From NCBI GenBank assembly GCA_964565805.1, contig CAZMGH010000001.1, forward strand, positions 82,222 to 146,221: 64,000 bases of DNA. The letters run 5' to 3'. The stretch comes from Catenibacillus sp964565805. Lineage in GTDB: Bacteria > Bacillota > Clostridia > Lachnospirales > Lachnospiraceae. Both the position numbers and the translations under genes were made by a program. Below are positions 16,059 through 25,761 of the stretch, piece after piece. Position 1 is the first letter of the stretch, and each line of letters starts with the position of its first letter. Under the pieces are notes generated by a model. That model had not been told where the DNA came from and did no database searches. It saw nothing but the letters and a program-made list of their open reading frames with translations.

Positions 16059-17045
16059 TCATCCACCGTGTTCCTGGCGGAACTGACTGGGCGTCTTTCC
16101 GAAAAATTTCCTGAAAGCCTGGCGAAAACCGGAAGGCTCCCCATACCCTACTCTGCAGGCGATTTCATTTAAAGGGAGCCGGGTCCGCTCTAAAAGCTCC
16201 CTAGCCTGATCCATACGGATCCGCATAATATTATCACTAAAAGTTCTCCCTGTATACCTGGCGATCATCCGCTTCATATGCCGCTCACTGTAATGAAAAT
16301 AGCCGGCCATATCCTTCAGGCTGGCAGTCCGGTAATTTTCCTGCATATACTCTAAAAGCTGCACCGGATGGATCTCCTCTTCCGGATCCTTGTCCGGCAG
16401 GATCACATGATTCCCGTGGCCGCGCATAAGGGCAAGAAAAAACAGGGTCAGCAGGGTGTTCATCATATTGTTTTTATCCCCGCCGGACCGCCGACTTTCC
16501 TCATAAAGCCGGGCCAGATAATACCGTGGCTCCGGATCATTTTCCGTGGCAAAAAGAAGGTAGGCGTTGCCGCCTTCCCCGTAAAAAATATTTCTGAAAA
16601 ATTCTGCCAGAATACTTCCAGAAGATAAAATGCTGAAAAAGGAATTTTCAAAAGTGCTTGTGCGAATGAGAAAATTAAACACCAAAGTTTCATCATCAAA
16701 AACCCCAAGGGCATGACGTGCCCCGGGAGCGATGAGGCACACATCCCCGGCAGACATTTCTACCTTTTTTCCTGAAATCTCATTGGTACACTTGCCCTGA
16801 AAGACAAAGACCATTTCAATAAATTCATGTTCATGGAAAAACAGGGGGGTGTACCGTTCATGACGGACGACGCTTACATCATATGGGCTGTCAAAAAAGT
16901 CCTGCTCCGCCATTTTATAAGGCGCGGGATATTTTTCCAGTTCATCATCCTGGGCAATGCCTGAAAAATAATTGTTTTTAAACCACTGTTCCCGTTCTGT
17001 CAGTTCATCAGGAATAAAACAACTGTCTTCATATAAAATATCCAT
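16059..17045 (-). CDS. AraC family transcriptional regulator
   Basis: 328 residues from ATG 17045. An N-terminal cupin sensing domain (HEHEFIEMVFVFQG, then MSAGDVCLIAPGARHAL) is followed by a C-terminal pair of helix-turn-helix motifs (SLKDMAGYFHYSERHMKRMI and LNEIACRVGYGEPSGFRQAFRKFFGKTPSQFR). It probably senses a sugar and activates the rhamnosidase next door; that link is inferred from position. The start has TAGGG eight bases upstream; the ATG at 17051 is possible too. It begins about ten bases after the stop of the preceding gene, so it may be partly co-transcribed with polC. Confidence 0.9.
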   Translation of the reverse strand: MDILYEDSCFIPDELTEREQWFKNNYFSGIAQDDELEKYPAPYKMAEQDFFDSPYDVSVVRHERYTPLFFHEHEFIEMVFVFQGKCTNEISGKKVEMSAGDVCLIAPGARHALGVFDDETLVFNFLIRTSTFENSFFSILSSGSILAEFFRNIFYGEGGNAYLLFATENDPEPRYYLARLYEESRRSGGDKNNMMNTLLTLFFLALMRGHGNHVILPDKDPEEEIHPVQLLEYMQENYRTASLKDMAGYFHYSERHMKRMIARYTGRTFSDNIMRIRMDQARELLERTRLPLNEIACRVGYGEPSGFRQAFRKFFGKTPSQFRQEHGG

Positions 17046-17055
17046 AAACATTACC

Positions 17056-18195
17056 CTACGCAAACGGCGCTCCGGCCCCGGAACCTCCGGACAGATAGCT
17101 GTGACTTACGCCGATCTTGGCCTTCCCCATCTCCCTGGCGCTCCGGCCCCGGTAACACCATCGCTTTACCGTATAAAGCCATTCGCCGCAGCTTTTTACA
17201 AATCCATCGGTCCGTTTTGACGGACAGGCAATACCGCTGTTTCTTAAAATTTCCACAACACGGGCAAGGTCCGCGTTATCCTCCACCACGCACATGGTAA
17301 TATAGTCCAGTAAAAACTCTGCATCGTGGAGATCGCCTGTCAATGCTTTTATAGCTTTTTCCATGGACTTATACGAAGGATCCGATACGTCTGTCATGCA
17401 GTCCCTGTATATATCTATCAGATTTCCATCCGGCAGATCATACGCCAGATCCTTTGTCTGTCTCAGGATATTCCGATACTTCATCCGATTTTTCAGATCA
17501 TTATGGATCACATAGTTCCGGTCGCACCATCCTGCAGATTCATCTTCCAAAATGCCATCCAGGATTTCTTCAACCGATTGGGGTAAATCCTGCATTTTTT
17601 CCTTCGGCATAAGGGTTTTAGATGTATCGCTTTCAGAAGCGTCCGAAAAACTTTGGATCACAAAGTCCCGTATCCGGTCTTTTTCAATGACCCCAAACAG
17701 GTTCAGGCAGGACTGGAGCATCATGCGTACATACTGAACAAAAAGCAGGTTATACCGTTCATCTTTATCATCAATGAGCTGAGCAAACATCTCCGCTACA
17801 GGGTAGGGGATCACAGGCACCAGCTTCGGTTCCTCAGTAAGGAACAAAAATGCCCAGCCCCGGGGTATTAGAAAATCAACGACGACGAGCAGATCCCTTT
17901 CTGAAATATCTTTTTTCAAAATACAGTGCATCATTGTCAGGATCTGGCCTTCTGTAAGATAAATCCGGTTCTGCTTAAAAGCGCCTAAAATCCGCTCTTT
18001 GGCTTTGGCTTCCTTTTCTTTCCGACTCATACCTTCCGTTTCCACGAACCATGTATTTAAAATATGATTCAACAACGGATCTTTAGCCAATGCCAGTATC
18101 TGATCCAGGTCATCGGTCACCTCGCCATCGATCCAATAGGGCTCTGATGCATTAAGCGCATAATCCATCAAATTCATCTCGTCCTGTAAATCCAT
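17056..18195 (-). CDS. Uncharacterised soluble protein downstream of polC
   Basis: 379 residues from MDLQDEMNLMDY, with AGGAGGAG six bases before the ATG at 18195. I do not recognise the family. It is acidic and helical, has no signal peptide and no membrane segment, and has a Lys/Glu-rich stretch (GMSRKEKEAKAKERIL) near residue 70. A Cys-containing segment near the end (SGIACPSK, KSCGEWLYTVKRWCYRG) could bind metal, but the spacing matches no motif I know. It begins 13 bases after polC, so the two are probably co-transcribed. Its C-terminal tail is rich in Gly, Ser and Ala. Confidence 0.75.
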   Translation of the reverse strand: MDLQDEMNLMDYALNASEPYWIDGEVTDDLDQILALAKDPLLNHILNTWFVETEGMSRKEKEAKAKERILGAFKQNRIYLTEGQILTMMHCILKKDISERDLLVVVDFLIPRGWAFLFLTEEPKLVPVIPYPVAEMFAQLIDDKDERYNLLFVQYVRMMLQSCLNLFGVIEKDRIRDFVIQSFSDASESDTSKTLMPKEKMQDLPQSVEEILDGILEDESAGWCDRNYVIHNDLKNRMKYRNILRQTKDLAYDLPDGNLIDIYRDCMTDVSDPSYKSMEKAIKALTGDLHDAEFLLDYITMCVVEDNADLARVVEILRNSGIACPSKRTDGFVKSCGEWLYTVKRWCYRGRSAREMGKAKIGVSHSYLSGGSGAGAPFA

Positions 18196-18208
18196 GTAAT
18201 CTCCTCCT

Positions 18209-21200
18209 TTAAGCCATCTTCTCAAGGCCCAGGTCAAAAATCGACAGCTGGTTACTTTGCGGCAGACCGTCCAAAATATGCTGGGCTGTCAGTGTTTCTA
18301 TAACCGATGCGCCAACGCCAGAGCGCTGGCGTATATCATCTCTGGATATATATTTTCCGCCTTTCCCCGCTTCGTAAAGAAGCTCGCCGGCAGAATCGGC
18401 GATACCTTCAATCGAAGAAAACGGCGGGCGCAGCTTGCCATCTTCAATAAGAAACTTTGTAGCAGCAGATTTATACAGATCCACAGGCAAAAACTCAAAG
18501 CCCCGGGCATACATTTCCTGGACAACACGCATATCCTTTAAGGTAGCCTCCTCTTTCTGCGAAAGCTTTGGATTGGCCCTGTAATTTTTTATATTCTGAT
18601 CCAGCACTTCCTTGCCCTGGCACATAAGCTCATAATTAAAGGAAGTCGCACGGATACTGAAAAATGCCGCATAAAAAGCCAAAGGCTCATGGATCTTAAA
18701 CCAGGCGATACGAAAGCCCATCATAACATAAGCCACCGCATGGGCCTTAGGGAACATGTATTTGATCTTTTTACAGGACCAGATATACCAGTCCGGCACA
18801 TCATGCTCCTTCATGGCAGCCTCCCATTCCGGTGTCAGGCCCTTGCCCTTTCGCACGCTTTCCATGATTTTAAAAGAAAGCTCTGACTCCATGCCTTTAT
18901 TGATCAGGTAGATCATAATATCATCACGGGTACAAATGGCCGTGGAAATCGTTGCCGTGCCTTCCATGATCAGTTTCTGGGCATTTCCCAGCCACACATC
19001 CGTTCCGTGGGACAGGCCGGCGATCCGGGCCAAATCAGAAAAAGCTGTGGGATGGGTATCCTTAAGCATTTGCATGGCAAAATCCGTACCAAACTCCGGT
19101 ACTCCTAAAGATCCAAGCTCTGTTCCCCCAATATCTTCAGGGGTAATTCCCAGAGCATCCAGTCCGTGAAACAATGACAGTACGTCCGGATCATCCAGTC
19201 GGATCTTTGTGGCATCTACCCCGGTAATATCCTCAAGCATACGTATCATTGTGGGATCATCGTGTCCAAGTATATCTAGCTTTAACAAGTTGTGGTCAAT
19301 AGAGTGGTAATCAAAATGGGTCGTTATTATATTGGTCGTCATATCATTGGCCGGGTGCTGCACCGGGGTAAATGTATAAATCTCCATCCCCATAGGCAGT
19401 ACCACAATACCCCCGGGATGCTGGCCGCTGGTCCGGCGCACACCAACACACCCTTTGGCCATACGCTCAATCTCACAACTTCGCTTGTACATCCCGTGAT
19501 CCTCACAATAATGCATCGCATAGCCGTAAGCGGTCTTATCTGCCAAGCCGCCCACCGTTCCTGCACGGAAAGTCTGGCCGTAACCGAAAATCACCTCTGT
19601 GTAGCTGTGGGCCTTACTCTGGTACTCACCAGAAAAATTCAGGTCTATATCCGGCTCTTTATTCCCCTTAAAGCCCAGGAATGTCTCAAAGGGAATATCA
19701 TGTCCCTCTTTGGACAAGGGCTGTCCGCACACAGGACACAGCCGGTCTTCCATATCGCATCCGGACCGTCCGGAAAAACTTTTCACATAGTCCGAGTCAA
19801 AATCCACATACTTGCAATTAGGGCAAAGGTAATGGGCCGGCAGGGAATTTACCTCAGTAATACCAGCCATATAAGCGGCAAATGACGAACCTACAGAACC
19901 ACGGGAGCCTACCAGATAACCGTCCGCCACAGATTTCCACACCAGCTTCTGGGCAATAATGTACATCACCGCAAAACCGTTGCTAATAATGGAATTCAGT
20001 TCACGCTCCAAACGCTCAGACACAATGGAAGGAAGATTCTCTCCATACAGTTCATGGGCCTTTTCATAACAAATGGCGCGCAGGTTTTCATCAGAATTTT
20101 CAATGACCGGAGGGCACTTATCCGGGCTTACCGGTGAAATCTTCGCCACCATCTGGGCAATGAGATTCGTATTTGTCACAACCACCTCTTCCGCCTTTTC
20201 CGGTCCAAGATAAGAAAATTCCTCCAGCATTTCCTCTGTGGTGCGCAGGTACAGAGGGGGCTGGTTGTCCGCGTCGTCAAAGCCTTTGCCGTACATGATC
20301 AGCCTTCGGTAGAGTTCATCTTCAGGATTAAGAAAATGCACATCGCAGGTAGCGCACACCGGCTTGTTAAACATTTCCCCAAGCTTTACGATCTGCCGGT
20401 TAAATTCCCGCAGGTCCTCGTCATTATGTACATCGGGATGCTTGGGATCCTCGATCATAAACTGGTTATTTCCAATGGGCTGGATTTCCAGATAATCATA
20501 AAACTGAATAATCCGGGCAATCTCCTGGGACGGCCGCTTATCTACCAATGCCCGAAAAAGCTCCCCGGCCTCGCAGGCCGAACCGATGATAAGCCCATCC
20601 CGGTATTTATTTAAAAGACTTTTAGGGATCCTTGGACGCCGGGCATAATAGGTGAGATGAGACTCGGACACAAGGCGGTACAGGTTTACCCGTCCGGTTT
20701 CATTTTTCACAAGGATAATACAGTGGAAGGATCTGGCTTTTTGAATGGCATGAACCGACATGCTGCTCATGTCATTTAATTTTGTCAGGTCATAAACTTC
20801 CCGCTTTTTCAGCTGTTCAATAAACTTAACAAACACATGGGCCGTCGCCTCCGCGTCGTCCACAGCCCGGTGATGGTTTTCCAGGACACAGTCCATAGCC
20901 TCTACCACCGTATCCAGCTTATAGTTTTTCAGATCCGGAAGCAAGGCTCTGGCGATCCCCAGAGTATCGACAGTAACAAAGTCTCGGAAAATGCCCTGCT
21001 GCTCACAGTTATACCGGATAAAGCTCATATCAAACTCCGCGTTATGAGCCACCATCATGCAGCCCTGACAAAATTCCATAAACTCCGGCAGCACCTGGGT
21101 AATGTCTCTGGCGTCTGCCACCATGGTGTCATTGATGCCGGTAAGTTTTTCAATTTCCAGAGGGATCGGCACACCGGGATTAACAAAGGTTGAAAACCGG

Positions 21201-22828
21201 TCCACAATCTGGCCGCCTACCACCTTCACAGCGCCGATCTCAATAATGTGGTCATTCATATAGCTAAAGCCGGTAGTCTCAATATCAAAAACCACAAAAT
21301 CACTATCCAGACGTTCACCGTGGCCGTTATCCACAATAGGCTTTAAGTCATCCACAATATAAGCCTCGCAGCCGTAGATGACCTTAAAAGGATTTTTCAC
21401 TGCCGCCAGTTCTTCCTTTGTGGCATCAGGATGATCCTTTTCATACTGTTTTTTATAGTCTTTATCCAGATCTTCAATGGCATGGTTGGCATCAGGAAAT
21501 GCCTGAACTACCCCATGGTCAGTAATGGCAATGGCCGGATGGCCCCAGGAAGCCGCCGTTTTTACCATCGTCTTACAATCCGCCACACTGTCCATGTCGC
21601 TCATCATGGTATGGGCATGAAGCTCCACCCGCTTTAAGGGGCAGGTGTCCATACGTTTTTTCCGAAAATCGGGAATGGTTTTGATCCCTACAACAGAGCC
21701 GATGGACACTTCATGATCGTACTTATCATACACGGCCATTCCTTTTAGCTTTAAAAAAGCATTGGTCTTTACATGGGCAAGCACATCCGGAAGGAGATCA
21801 TTTTTTACAAACAGCTTGACCTTAATAGTGTCTGTAAAGTCTGTCAGCTTAAAGATCACCAGGGTCTTTTCATTGCGGATCTCCCGGGTCTCCACCTTAT
21901 CGTCTTTTGTAAAAGCAAAGACCTGGCCGTGGATCACCACATCTCCGATCTCATCGGTAATATCGCTGATAGGGGTAAGCTCCCCGTCAAAGCCCCGGCC
22001 ATAAAAAATATCCTTATCATCCACAGCCTTCCTGGCCTGGTAATTATCCCGGCGCCAGGTATTTTTCTTTCCATCACCGTTTTTGTCCTCGTAACCGCCT
22101 TTGCCATTATAACTATTGCTGCTGCCGTCACCATTACTACTGCCGACGTTTTGGGAATTTTGCCTGCTTCTGCCATCTTGGCTGCCGCTGCCAAGGCTGT
22201 CGCCGCCATCTTTGCCGCCCTGTCCGGCAGCGCTTTCCGTTTTAGCCGCTTCATAATTTTTCACGATCTGGGCGATTTCGTGATTTAAAGCCTCCTCAGC
22301 CATTTGACGGTGGCGGCCTTTCTTCTCAGGGCGCAGTTCTACCCGCACATCCAGATTAAAGTCGAATCGCTCCTGATAAATGGCAATGAGCTTGCTTTTT
22401 ACATTTTCAATCTTTGTTGCTGTAATATAATTATCAACGGAAGTCAGCTTTAAGGCGGAACTGCTGATAAATTCCTTGCCCGCCCAGTGGAAAATATTGG
22501 CCTCCAGCTCGCTTTCTTCCCGAAGCTCCTCCTCAAAGGATTCTTCATATAGGTCAAACAGCCGCTCCGGAGTATAAGCATCCGATAAATGATAATGCTC
22601 AATGAGACAGATCTCAATCTGAGGATCATTAAACATCTGATCTTTAATCTCCTGCTCCACTGCACGGACCTGTTTTTTATCAATTAAATATTCGCTTTCG
22701 ATATGGATCTTCAGCCGCTTTTTCGACTTTGCCGCTGTAACCTTATCAATAGTCACCCGCTCAAACAAATCATACAAGGCCCCATTTAATTTCAGATCAG
22801 GAAATACCTGAAAAAAAGGTGTGCTCAT
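18209..22828 (-). CDS. polC: DNA polymerase III alpha subunit, PolC type
   Basis: 1539 residues; the main replicative polymerase of low-GC Gram-positives, with built-in proofreading. Order: N-terminal domain (1-190), a low-complexity Gly/Ser/Asn/Asp insert (about 195-257), an OB domain (295-385), and the PHP domain beginning at HAHTMMSD (about 403). The DEDDh exonuclease is inserted in the PHP domain (FVVFDIETTGFSY at about 511, VAHNAEFDMSFI, and HRAVDDAEAT). Then comes the polymerase core with the zinc-binding Cys motif CPNCKYV...CPVCG, PDIDLNFSGEYQ with catalytic acids, and GVRRTSGQHPGG. The start overlaps the ispG stop by four bases (ATGA), so translation is coupled. Confidence 0.98.
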   Translation of the reverse strand: MSTPFFQVFPDLKLNGALYDLFERVTIDKVTAAKSKKRLKIHIESEYLIDKKQVRAVEQEIKDQMFNDPQIEICLIEHYHLSDAYTPERLFDLYEESFEEELREESELEANIFHWAGKEFISSSALKLTSVDNYITATKIENVKSKLIAIYQERFDFNLDVRVELRPEKKGRHRQMAEEALNHEIAQIVKNYEAAKTESAAGQGGKDGGDSLGSGSQDGRSRQNSQNVGSSNGDGSSNSYNGKGGYEDKNGDGKKNTWRRDNYQARKAVDDKDIFYGRGFDGELTPISDITDEIGDVVIHGQVFAFTKDDKVETREIRNEKTLVIFKLTDFTDTIKVKLFVKNDLLPDVLAHVKTNAFLKLKGMAVYDKYDHEVSIGSVVGIKTIPDFRKKRMDTCPLKRVELHAHTMMSDMDSVADCKTMVKTAASWGHPAIAITDHGVVQAFPDANHAIEDLDKDYKKQYEKDHPDATKEELAAVKNPFKVIYGCEAYIVDDLKPIVDNGHGERLDSDFVVFDIETTGFSYMNDHIIEIGAVKVVGGQIVDRFSTFVNPGVPIPLEIEKLTGINDTMVADARDITQVLPEFMEFCQGCMMVAHNAEFDMSFIRYNCEQQGIFRDFVTVDTLGIARALLPDLKNYKLDTVVEAMDCVLENHHRAVDDAEATAHVFVKFIEQLKKREVYDLTKLNDMSSMSVHAIQKARSFHCIILVKNETGRVNLYRLVSESHLTYYARRPRIPKSLLNKYRDGLIIGSACEAGELFRALVDKRPSQEIARIIQFYDYLEIQPIGNNQFMIEDPKHPDVHNDEDLREFNRQIVKLGEMFNKPVCATCDVHFLNPEDELYRRLIMYGKGFDDADNQPPLYLRTTEEMLEEFSYLGPEKAEEVVVTNTNLIAQMVAKISPVSPDKCPPVIENSDENLRAICYEKAHELYGENLPSIVSERLERELNSIISNGFAVMYIIAQKLVWKSVADGYLVGSRGSVGSSFAAYMAGITEVNSLPAHYLCPNCKYVDFDSDYVKSFSGRSGCDMEDRLCPVCGQPLSKEGHDIPFETFLGFKGNKEPDIDLNFSGEYQSKAHSYTEVIFGYGQTFRAGTVGGLADKTAYGYAMHYCEDHGMYKRSCEIERMAKGCVGVRRTSGQHPGGIVVLPMGMEIYTFTPVQHPANDMTTNIITTHFDYHSIDHNLLKLDILGHDDPTMIRMLEDITGVDATKIRLDDPDVLSLFHGLDALGITPEDIGGTELGSLGVPEFGTDFAMQMLKDTHPTAFSDLARIAGLSHGTDVWLGNAQKLIMEGTATISTAICTRDDIMIYLINKGMESELSFKIMESVRKGKGLTPEWEAAMKEHDVPDWYIWSCKKIKYMFPKAHAVAYVMMGFRIAWFKIHEPLAFYAAFFSIRATSFNYELMCQGKEVLDQNIKNYRANPKLSQKEEATLKDMRVVQEMYARGFEFLPVDLYKSAATKFLIEDGKLRPPFSSIEGIADSAGELLYEAGKGGKYISRDDIRQRSGVGASVIETLTAQHILDGLPQSNQLSIFDLGLEKMA

Positions 22829-23886
22829 TGCTCATCTCCCCAATGATCCAGTTCATCCTTTAATACATTTAAAAGCGCGCTTTCCGGCAGCTTTTTCACG
22901 ATCCGGCCTTTTTTAATGAGAAGGCCTTCGCCCTTGCCGCCGGCAATACCTACATCTGCTTCTCTGGCCTCTCCCGGTCCATTGACGGCGCAGCCCATAA
23001 CTGCCACTTTAATATCCAGATCATATGACTGGACCATATTTTCCACCTGGTTTGCCAGGCCGATCAGATCGATGCAAGTCCGCCCGCAGGTCGGACAGGA
23101 CACAACCTCAATGCCGCCCTTGCGAAGGCCCAGTGTTTTTAAAATCAGTTTCGCTGACTTAATCTCTTCCAAAGGATCTCCAGTGAGCGATACACGAATG
23201 GTATTTCCAATGCCTTCATAAAGCATGATCCCCAGGCCCACAGCAGACTTAATGTTGCCTGAGGTCAGCGTTCCTGACTCAGTAATCCCTACATGTAAAG
23301 GATAGTTGGTCTGCTGAGCGATCAATTCATGGCCCCTGACGCACATCATTACATCCGAAGACTTAATGCTAATCACCAGGTTATCATAGCCCAGGTCTTC
23401 AATAATATGAACTTTATCCAAGGCGCTTTCCACAATCCCCTCTGCAGTGACACAACCGTATTTTTCAATAATATGTTTTTCCAGAGAACCGCTGTTGACC
23501 CCTACACGAATGGGAATATTCCGCTCCTTTGCCGCGTCCACTACAGCCTTGATCCGTTCCATGCTGCCAATGTTTCCCGGATTAATGCGGATCTTATCCA
23601 CGCCATTTTCAATGGCAGCCAGGGCCAGCCGATAATCAAAATGAATATCCCCTACTAATGGAATATGAATCTGCTTTTTAATTTCCTTAATGGCCCGGGC
23701 TGCCTCCATGTCCGGCACTGCCACCCGGATGATCTGACATCCGGCATCTTCCAGAGCGTGGATCTGAGCCACTGTTGCCTCCACATCGTCAGTTTTTGTA
23801 TTACACATGGACTGGATGGCCACCGGGTGCTTTCCCCCGATCTTTACGCCGCCAATATCTACAATTTTTGTATTCTCTCTGAGCAT
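22825..23886 (-). CDS. ispG: 4-hydroxy-3-methylbut-2-en-1-yl diphosphate synthase (IspG/GcpE)
   Basis: 353 residues from MLRENTKIVDIGG. IspG performs the penultimate step of the MEP isoprenoid pathway using a 4Fe-4S cluster. Visible motifs are KHPVAIQSMCNTKT, VDKIRINPGNIG, and the cluster cysteines CPTCGRTC and GCAVNGPGEAREADVG. The upstream extension of 50 codons covers the promoter and is not coding. In relatives ispG usually follows dxr and rseP; here it starts its own transcript after the ribosomal terminator. AGAAGGGG lies before the ATG. Confidence 0.95.
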   Translation of the reverse strand: MLRENTKIVDIGGVKIGGKHPVAIQSMCNTKTDDVEATVAQIHALEDAGCQIIRVAVPDMEAARAIKEIKKQIHIPLVGDIHFDYRLALAAIENGVDKIRINPGNIGSMERIKAVVDAAKERNIPIRVGVNSGSLEKHIIEKYGCVTAEGIVESALDKVHIIEDLGYDNLVISIKSSDVMMCVRGHELIAQQTNYPLHVGITESGTLTSGNIKSAVGLGIMLYEGIGNTIRVSLTGDPLEEIKSAKLILKTLGLRKGGIEVVSCPTCGRTCIDLIGLANQVENMVQSYDLDIKVAVMGCAVNGPGEAREADVGIAGGKGEGLLIKKGRIVKKLPESALLNVLKDELDHWGDEQ

Positions 23887-23937
23887 GATAACATCCCCTT
23901 CTATAAACATCGCGGTATAATAACACTCTGCGGCTAT

Positions 23938-23967
23938 ATTATACCATAGTCCAACAAGAGGAAACAA
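23938..23967 (-). promoter_or_regulatory. Promoter of ispG-polC
   Basis: Minus strand TTGTTT (23967-23962), an 18-base spacer ending in TGG, and TATAAT (23943-23938). The TGn before the -10 makes it an extended -10 promoter. The predicted start near 23931 lies about 45 bases before ispG. Confidence 0.7.
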
Positions 23968-24000
23968 TAAGAAGTTTCCTAGCTGCCAGGCGTATCGCGC

Positions 24001-24048
24001 AAAAAGGGCTGTCCCGTGAGAAATTTTATTTCTCATGGGACAGCCCTA
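24001..24048 (-). terminator. Terminator of the ribosomal superoperon
   Basis: AGGGCTGTCCC (24005-24015) pairs with GGGACAGCCCT (24037-24047), and the stem continues as TGAGAAA/TTTCTCA. On the minus strand five T follow. It lies about 60 bases after the rplQ stop. Confidence 0.92.
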
Positions 24049-24104
24049 TCTCATTTCGTTTAGTCAAGGGCGCCTGTCTACAGGCCGCCTGGTGTTATTT
24101 CTTA

Positions 24105-24641
24105 TTAAACTAACTCAATAAGAACTTCCATAGCTGCATCGCCTTTACGCTGGCCGATCTTTACGATACGTGTGTAGCCACCGTTACGGTCTGCATACTT
24201 AGGAGCGATCTCATCAAATAATTTCTTTGTCAGGTCAACAGACTTTGTGTTTGCTTTCTTTTTAGCGGCTTCCTTTGGAACTTCGGTTACCGGGTAAAGA
24301 ACTTTAAGCATCTGTCTTCTGGCATGAAGTCTGGAAGCGTTGTCCTTCTGGATCTTCTTCTCTACAGTATCAAATACTGTAACTTTCTTACCGTCAACAA
24401 CTTCTTTCACTCTCTTGCCGTCTTTATCTTTGCGGGCAACCTTTGCCTGTACAGTTACTGTTTCGTAATTATCTTTTTCCTTCACTGCAAGGGCAATAAG
24501 TCCTTCCGCAATTCTTCTGATCTCTTTCGCTTTCGCTTCAGTTGTGCGAATCTTGCCATTATATAAAAGGCTTGTCACCTGACTTCTAAGCAAAGCTTTT
24601 CTCTGATTGGAAGTTCTTCCAAGTTTTCTATAGCCTGCCAT
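24105..24641 (-). CDS. rplQ: 50S ribosomal protein L17, with internal insertion
   Basis: 178 residues; L17 lines the exit-tunnel region of the 50S subunit. The start MAGYRKLGRTSNQRKALLRSQ and the end YTRIVKIGQRKGDAAMEVLIELV are canonical. Most bacterial L17 proteins have 115-130 residues. The extra length is a charged stretch at about 60-110 (VARKDKDGKRVKEVVDGKK and following) inserted in the middle of the fold. It is the last gene of the superoperon. Confidence 0.96.
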   Translation of the reverse strand: MAGYRKLGRTSNQRKALLRSQVTSLLYNGKIRTTEAKAKEIRRIAEGLIALAVKEKDNYETVTVQAKVARKDKDGKRVKEVVDGKKVTVFDTVEKKIQKDNASRLHARRQMLKVLYPVTEVPKEAAKKKANTKSVDLTKKLFDEIAPKYADRNGGYTRIVKIGQRKGDAAMEVLIELV

Positions 24642-24669
24642 GGTGTATCCTCCTTCTTACTTATATCAC

Positions 24670-25626
24670 TCACTCGTCGCTTGGATGTAACTGGAGTCCC
24701 AGTTCTTTTAATTTCGCCAGGACTTCCTCTAAGGACTTACGTCCAAGGTTTCTGACTTTCATCATATCTTCAGCAGTTCTGTTGGTCAATTCTTCAACCG
24801 TATTGATACCTGCTCTCTTGAGACAGTTGTAGGAACGAACGGACAATTCCAGTTCATCAATATTCATCTCAAGAACTTTTTCCTTTTCATTATCTTCCTT
24901 TTCTACCATCACTTCTGCAGTCTTGGCATTTTCGGAAAGATCAATGAACAAATTCAAATGTTCGCTTAACACCTTTGCAGCCAGGCTAACGGCTTCATCC
25001 GGTGCCAATGTACCATTTGTGTAAACGTCTAATGTCAGCTTATCAAAATCAGTGATTTGACCCACACGAGTATTTTGCACTGTAAGATTTACTCTTTCTA
25101 CTGGTGTATAGATGGAATCTACTGGAATCACACCGATCGGCAAATCTTCTTTTTTATTTTTATCAGAACTTATATAGCCTCTGCCCTTTGTTATGGTCAG
25201 TTCCATGTAAAGTCTGCTATCTGTTCAGCTTAAGGTGGCAATCACCTGATCCGGATTGAGGATCTCAATATCCGGGTCTGTCTGAATGTCTGCCGCCGTT
25301 ACAACACCTTCGCCTTCAAACTCGATATAAGCAACCTTAGGCTCTGATGTTTCGTTTGTATTCTTAATTGCCAGGCTCTTAATGTTCATGATGATCTCGG
25401 TTACATCTTCCTTTACCCCGGGAATAGAACTGAACTCATGAACTACGCCGTCAATTTTTACGTGGCTGACTGCCGCACCCGGTAAGGAAGAAAGCATGAT
25501 TCTTCTTAAAGAATTACCAAGCGTTATTCCGTAGCCTCTTTCCAGAGGCTCTACAACAAAGCGTCCGTATCTATTATCATCTGAAAGCTGTGCAATCTCG
25601 ATTTTCGGTTTTTCAAAGTCAAACAC
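24670..25626 (-). CDS. rpoA: RNA polymerase alpha subunit, interrupted by an in-frame UGA
   Basis: The frame from ATG 25626 reads MFDFEKPKIEIAQL to IATLS and meets TGA at 25227-25225. The same frame then continues TDSRLYMELTITKGRG to the normal end GLQLHPSDE at 24670. Without the stop the product would be 317 or 318 residues, the usual length. The alpha N-terminal dimerisation domain (LERGYGITLGNSLRRIMLSSLPG) and the C-terminal DNA-contacting domain (ELSVRSYNCLKRAGINTVEEL) are both intact. A stop inside this essential gene, at residue 134 of the N-terminal domain, cannot be tolerated unless read through. A GGA-to-TGA change would explain it. The second part has no ribosome-binding site of its own. 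I suspect a base error, but see the findings. Confidence 0.9.
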
Positions 25627-25704
25627 TCTAAGGCCCTCCTTCTTTGGGTTAATTGTTGATTGAGGGTATTATATATAACTTCGGCTGTCGGCTTGCAGTA
25701 CCCT

Positions 25705-25727
25705 GGCGTCAGGCTGGACCTGATGCC
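25705..25727 (-). promoter_or_regulatory. Hairpin in the rpsD-rpoA spacer
   Basis: GGCGTCAGG (25705-25713) pairs with CCTGATGCC (25719-25727) with one mismatch, in a 135-base spacer that is long for this operon. A TATAAT-like sequence sits closer to rpoA, but I find no matching -35. A regulatory or mRNA-processing role is only a guess. Confidence 0.4.
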
Positions 25728-25761
25728 TACGTTCACGCACTGCTCATGCCTTACGCGCACC

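Noticed and set aside
18209..22828. Gly/Ser/Asn-rich stretch in polC (residues 195-257) as a frameshift or insertion element
   Set aside because: The frame is open on both sides with conserved domains. Low-complexity linkers are common at this place in PolC.
23887..24036. N-terminal extension of ispG by 50 codons
   Set aside because: It would contain the TATAAT promoter and lacks a ribosome-binding site; the conserved protein begins at 23886.
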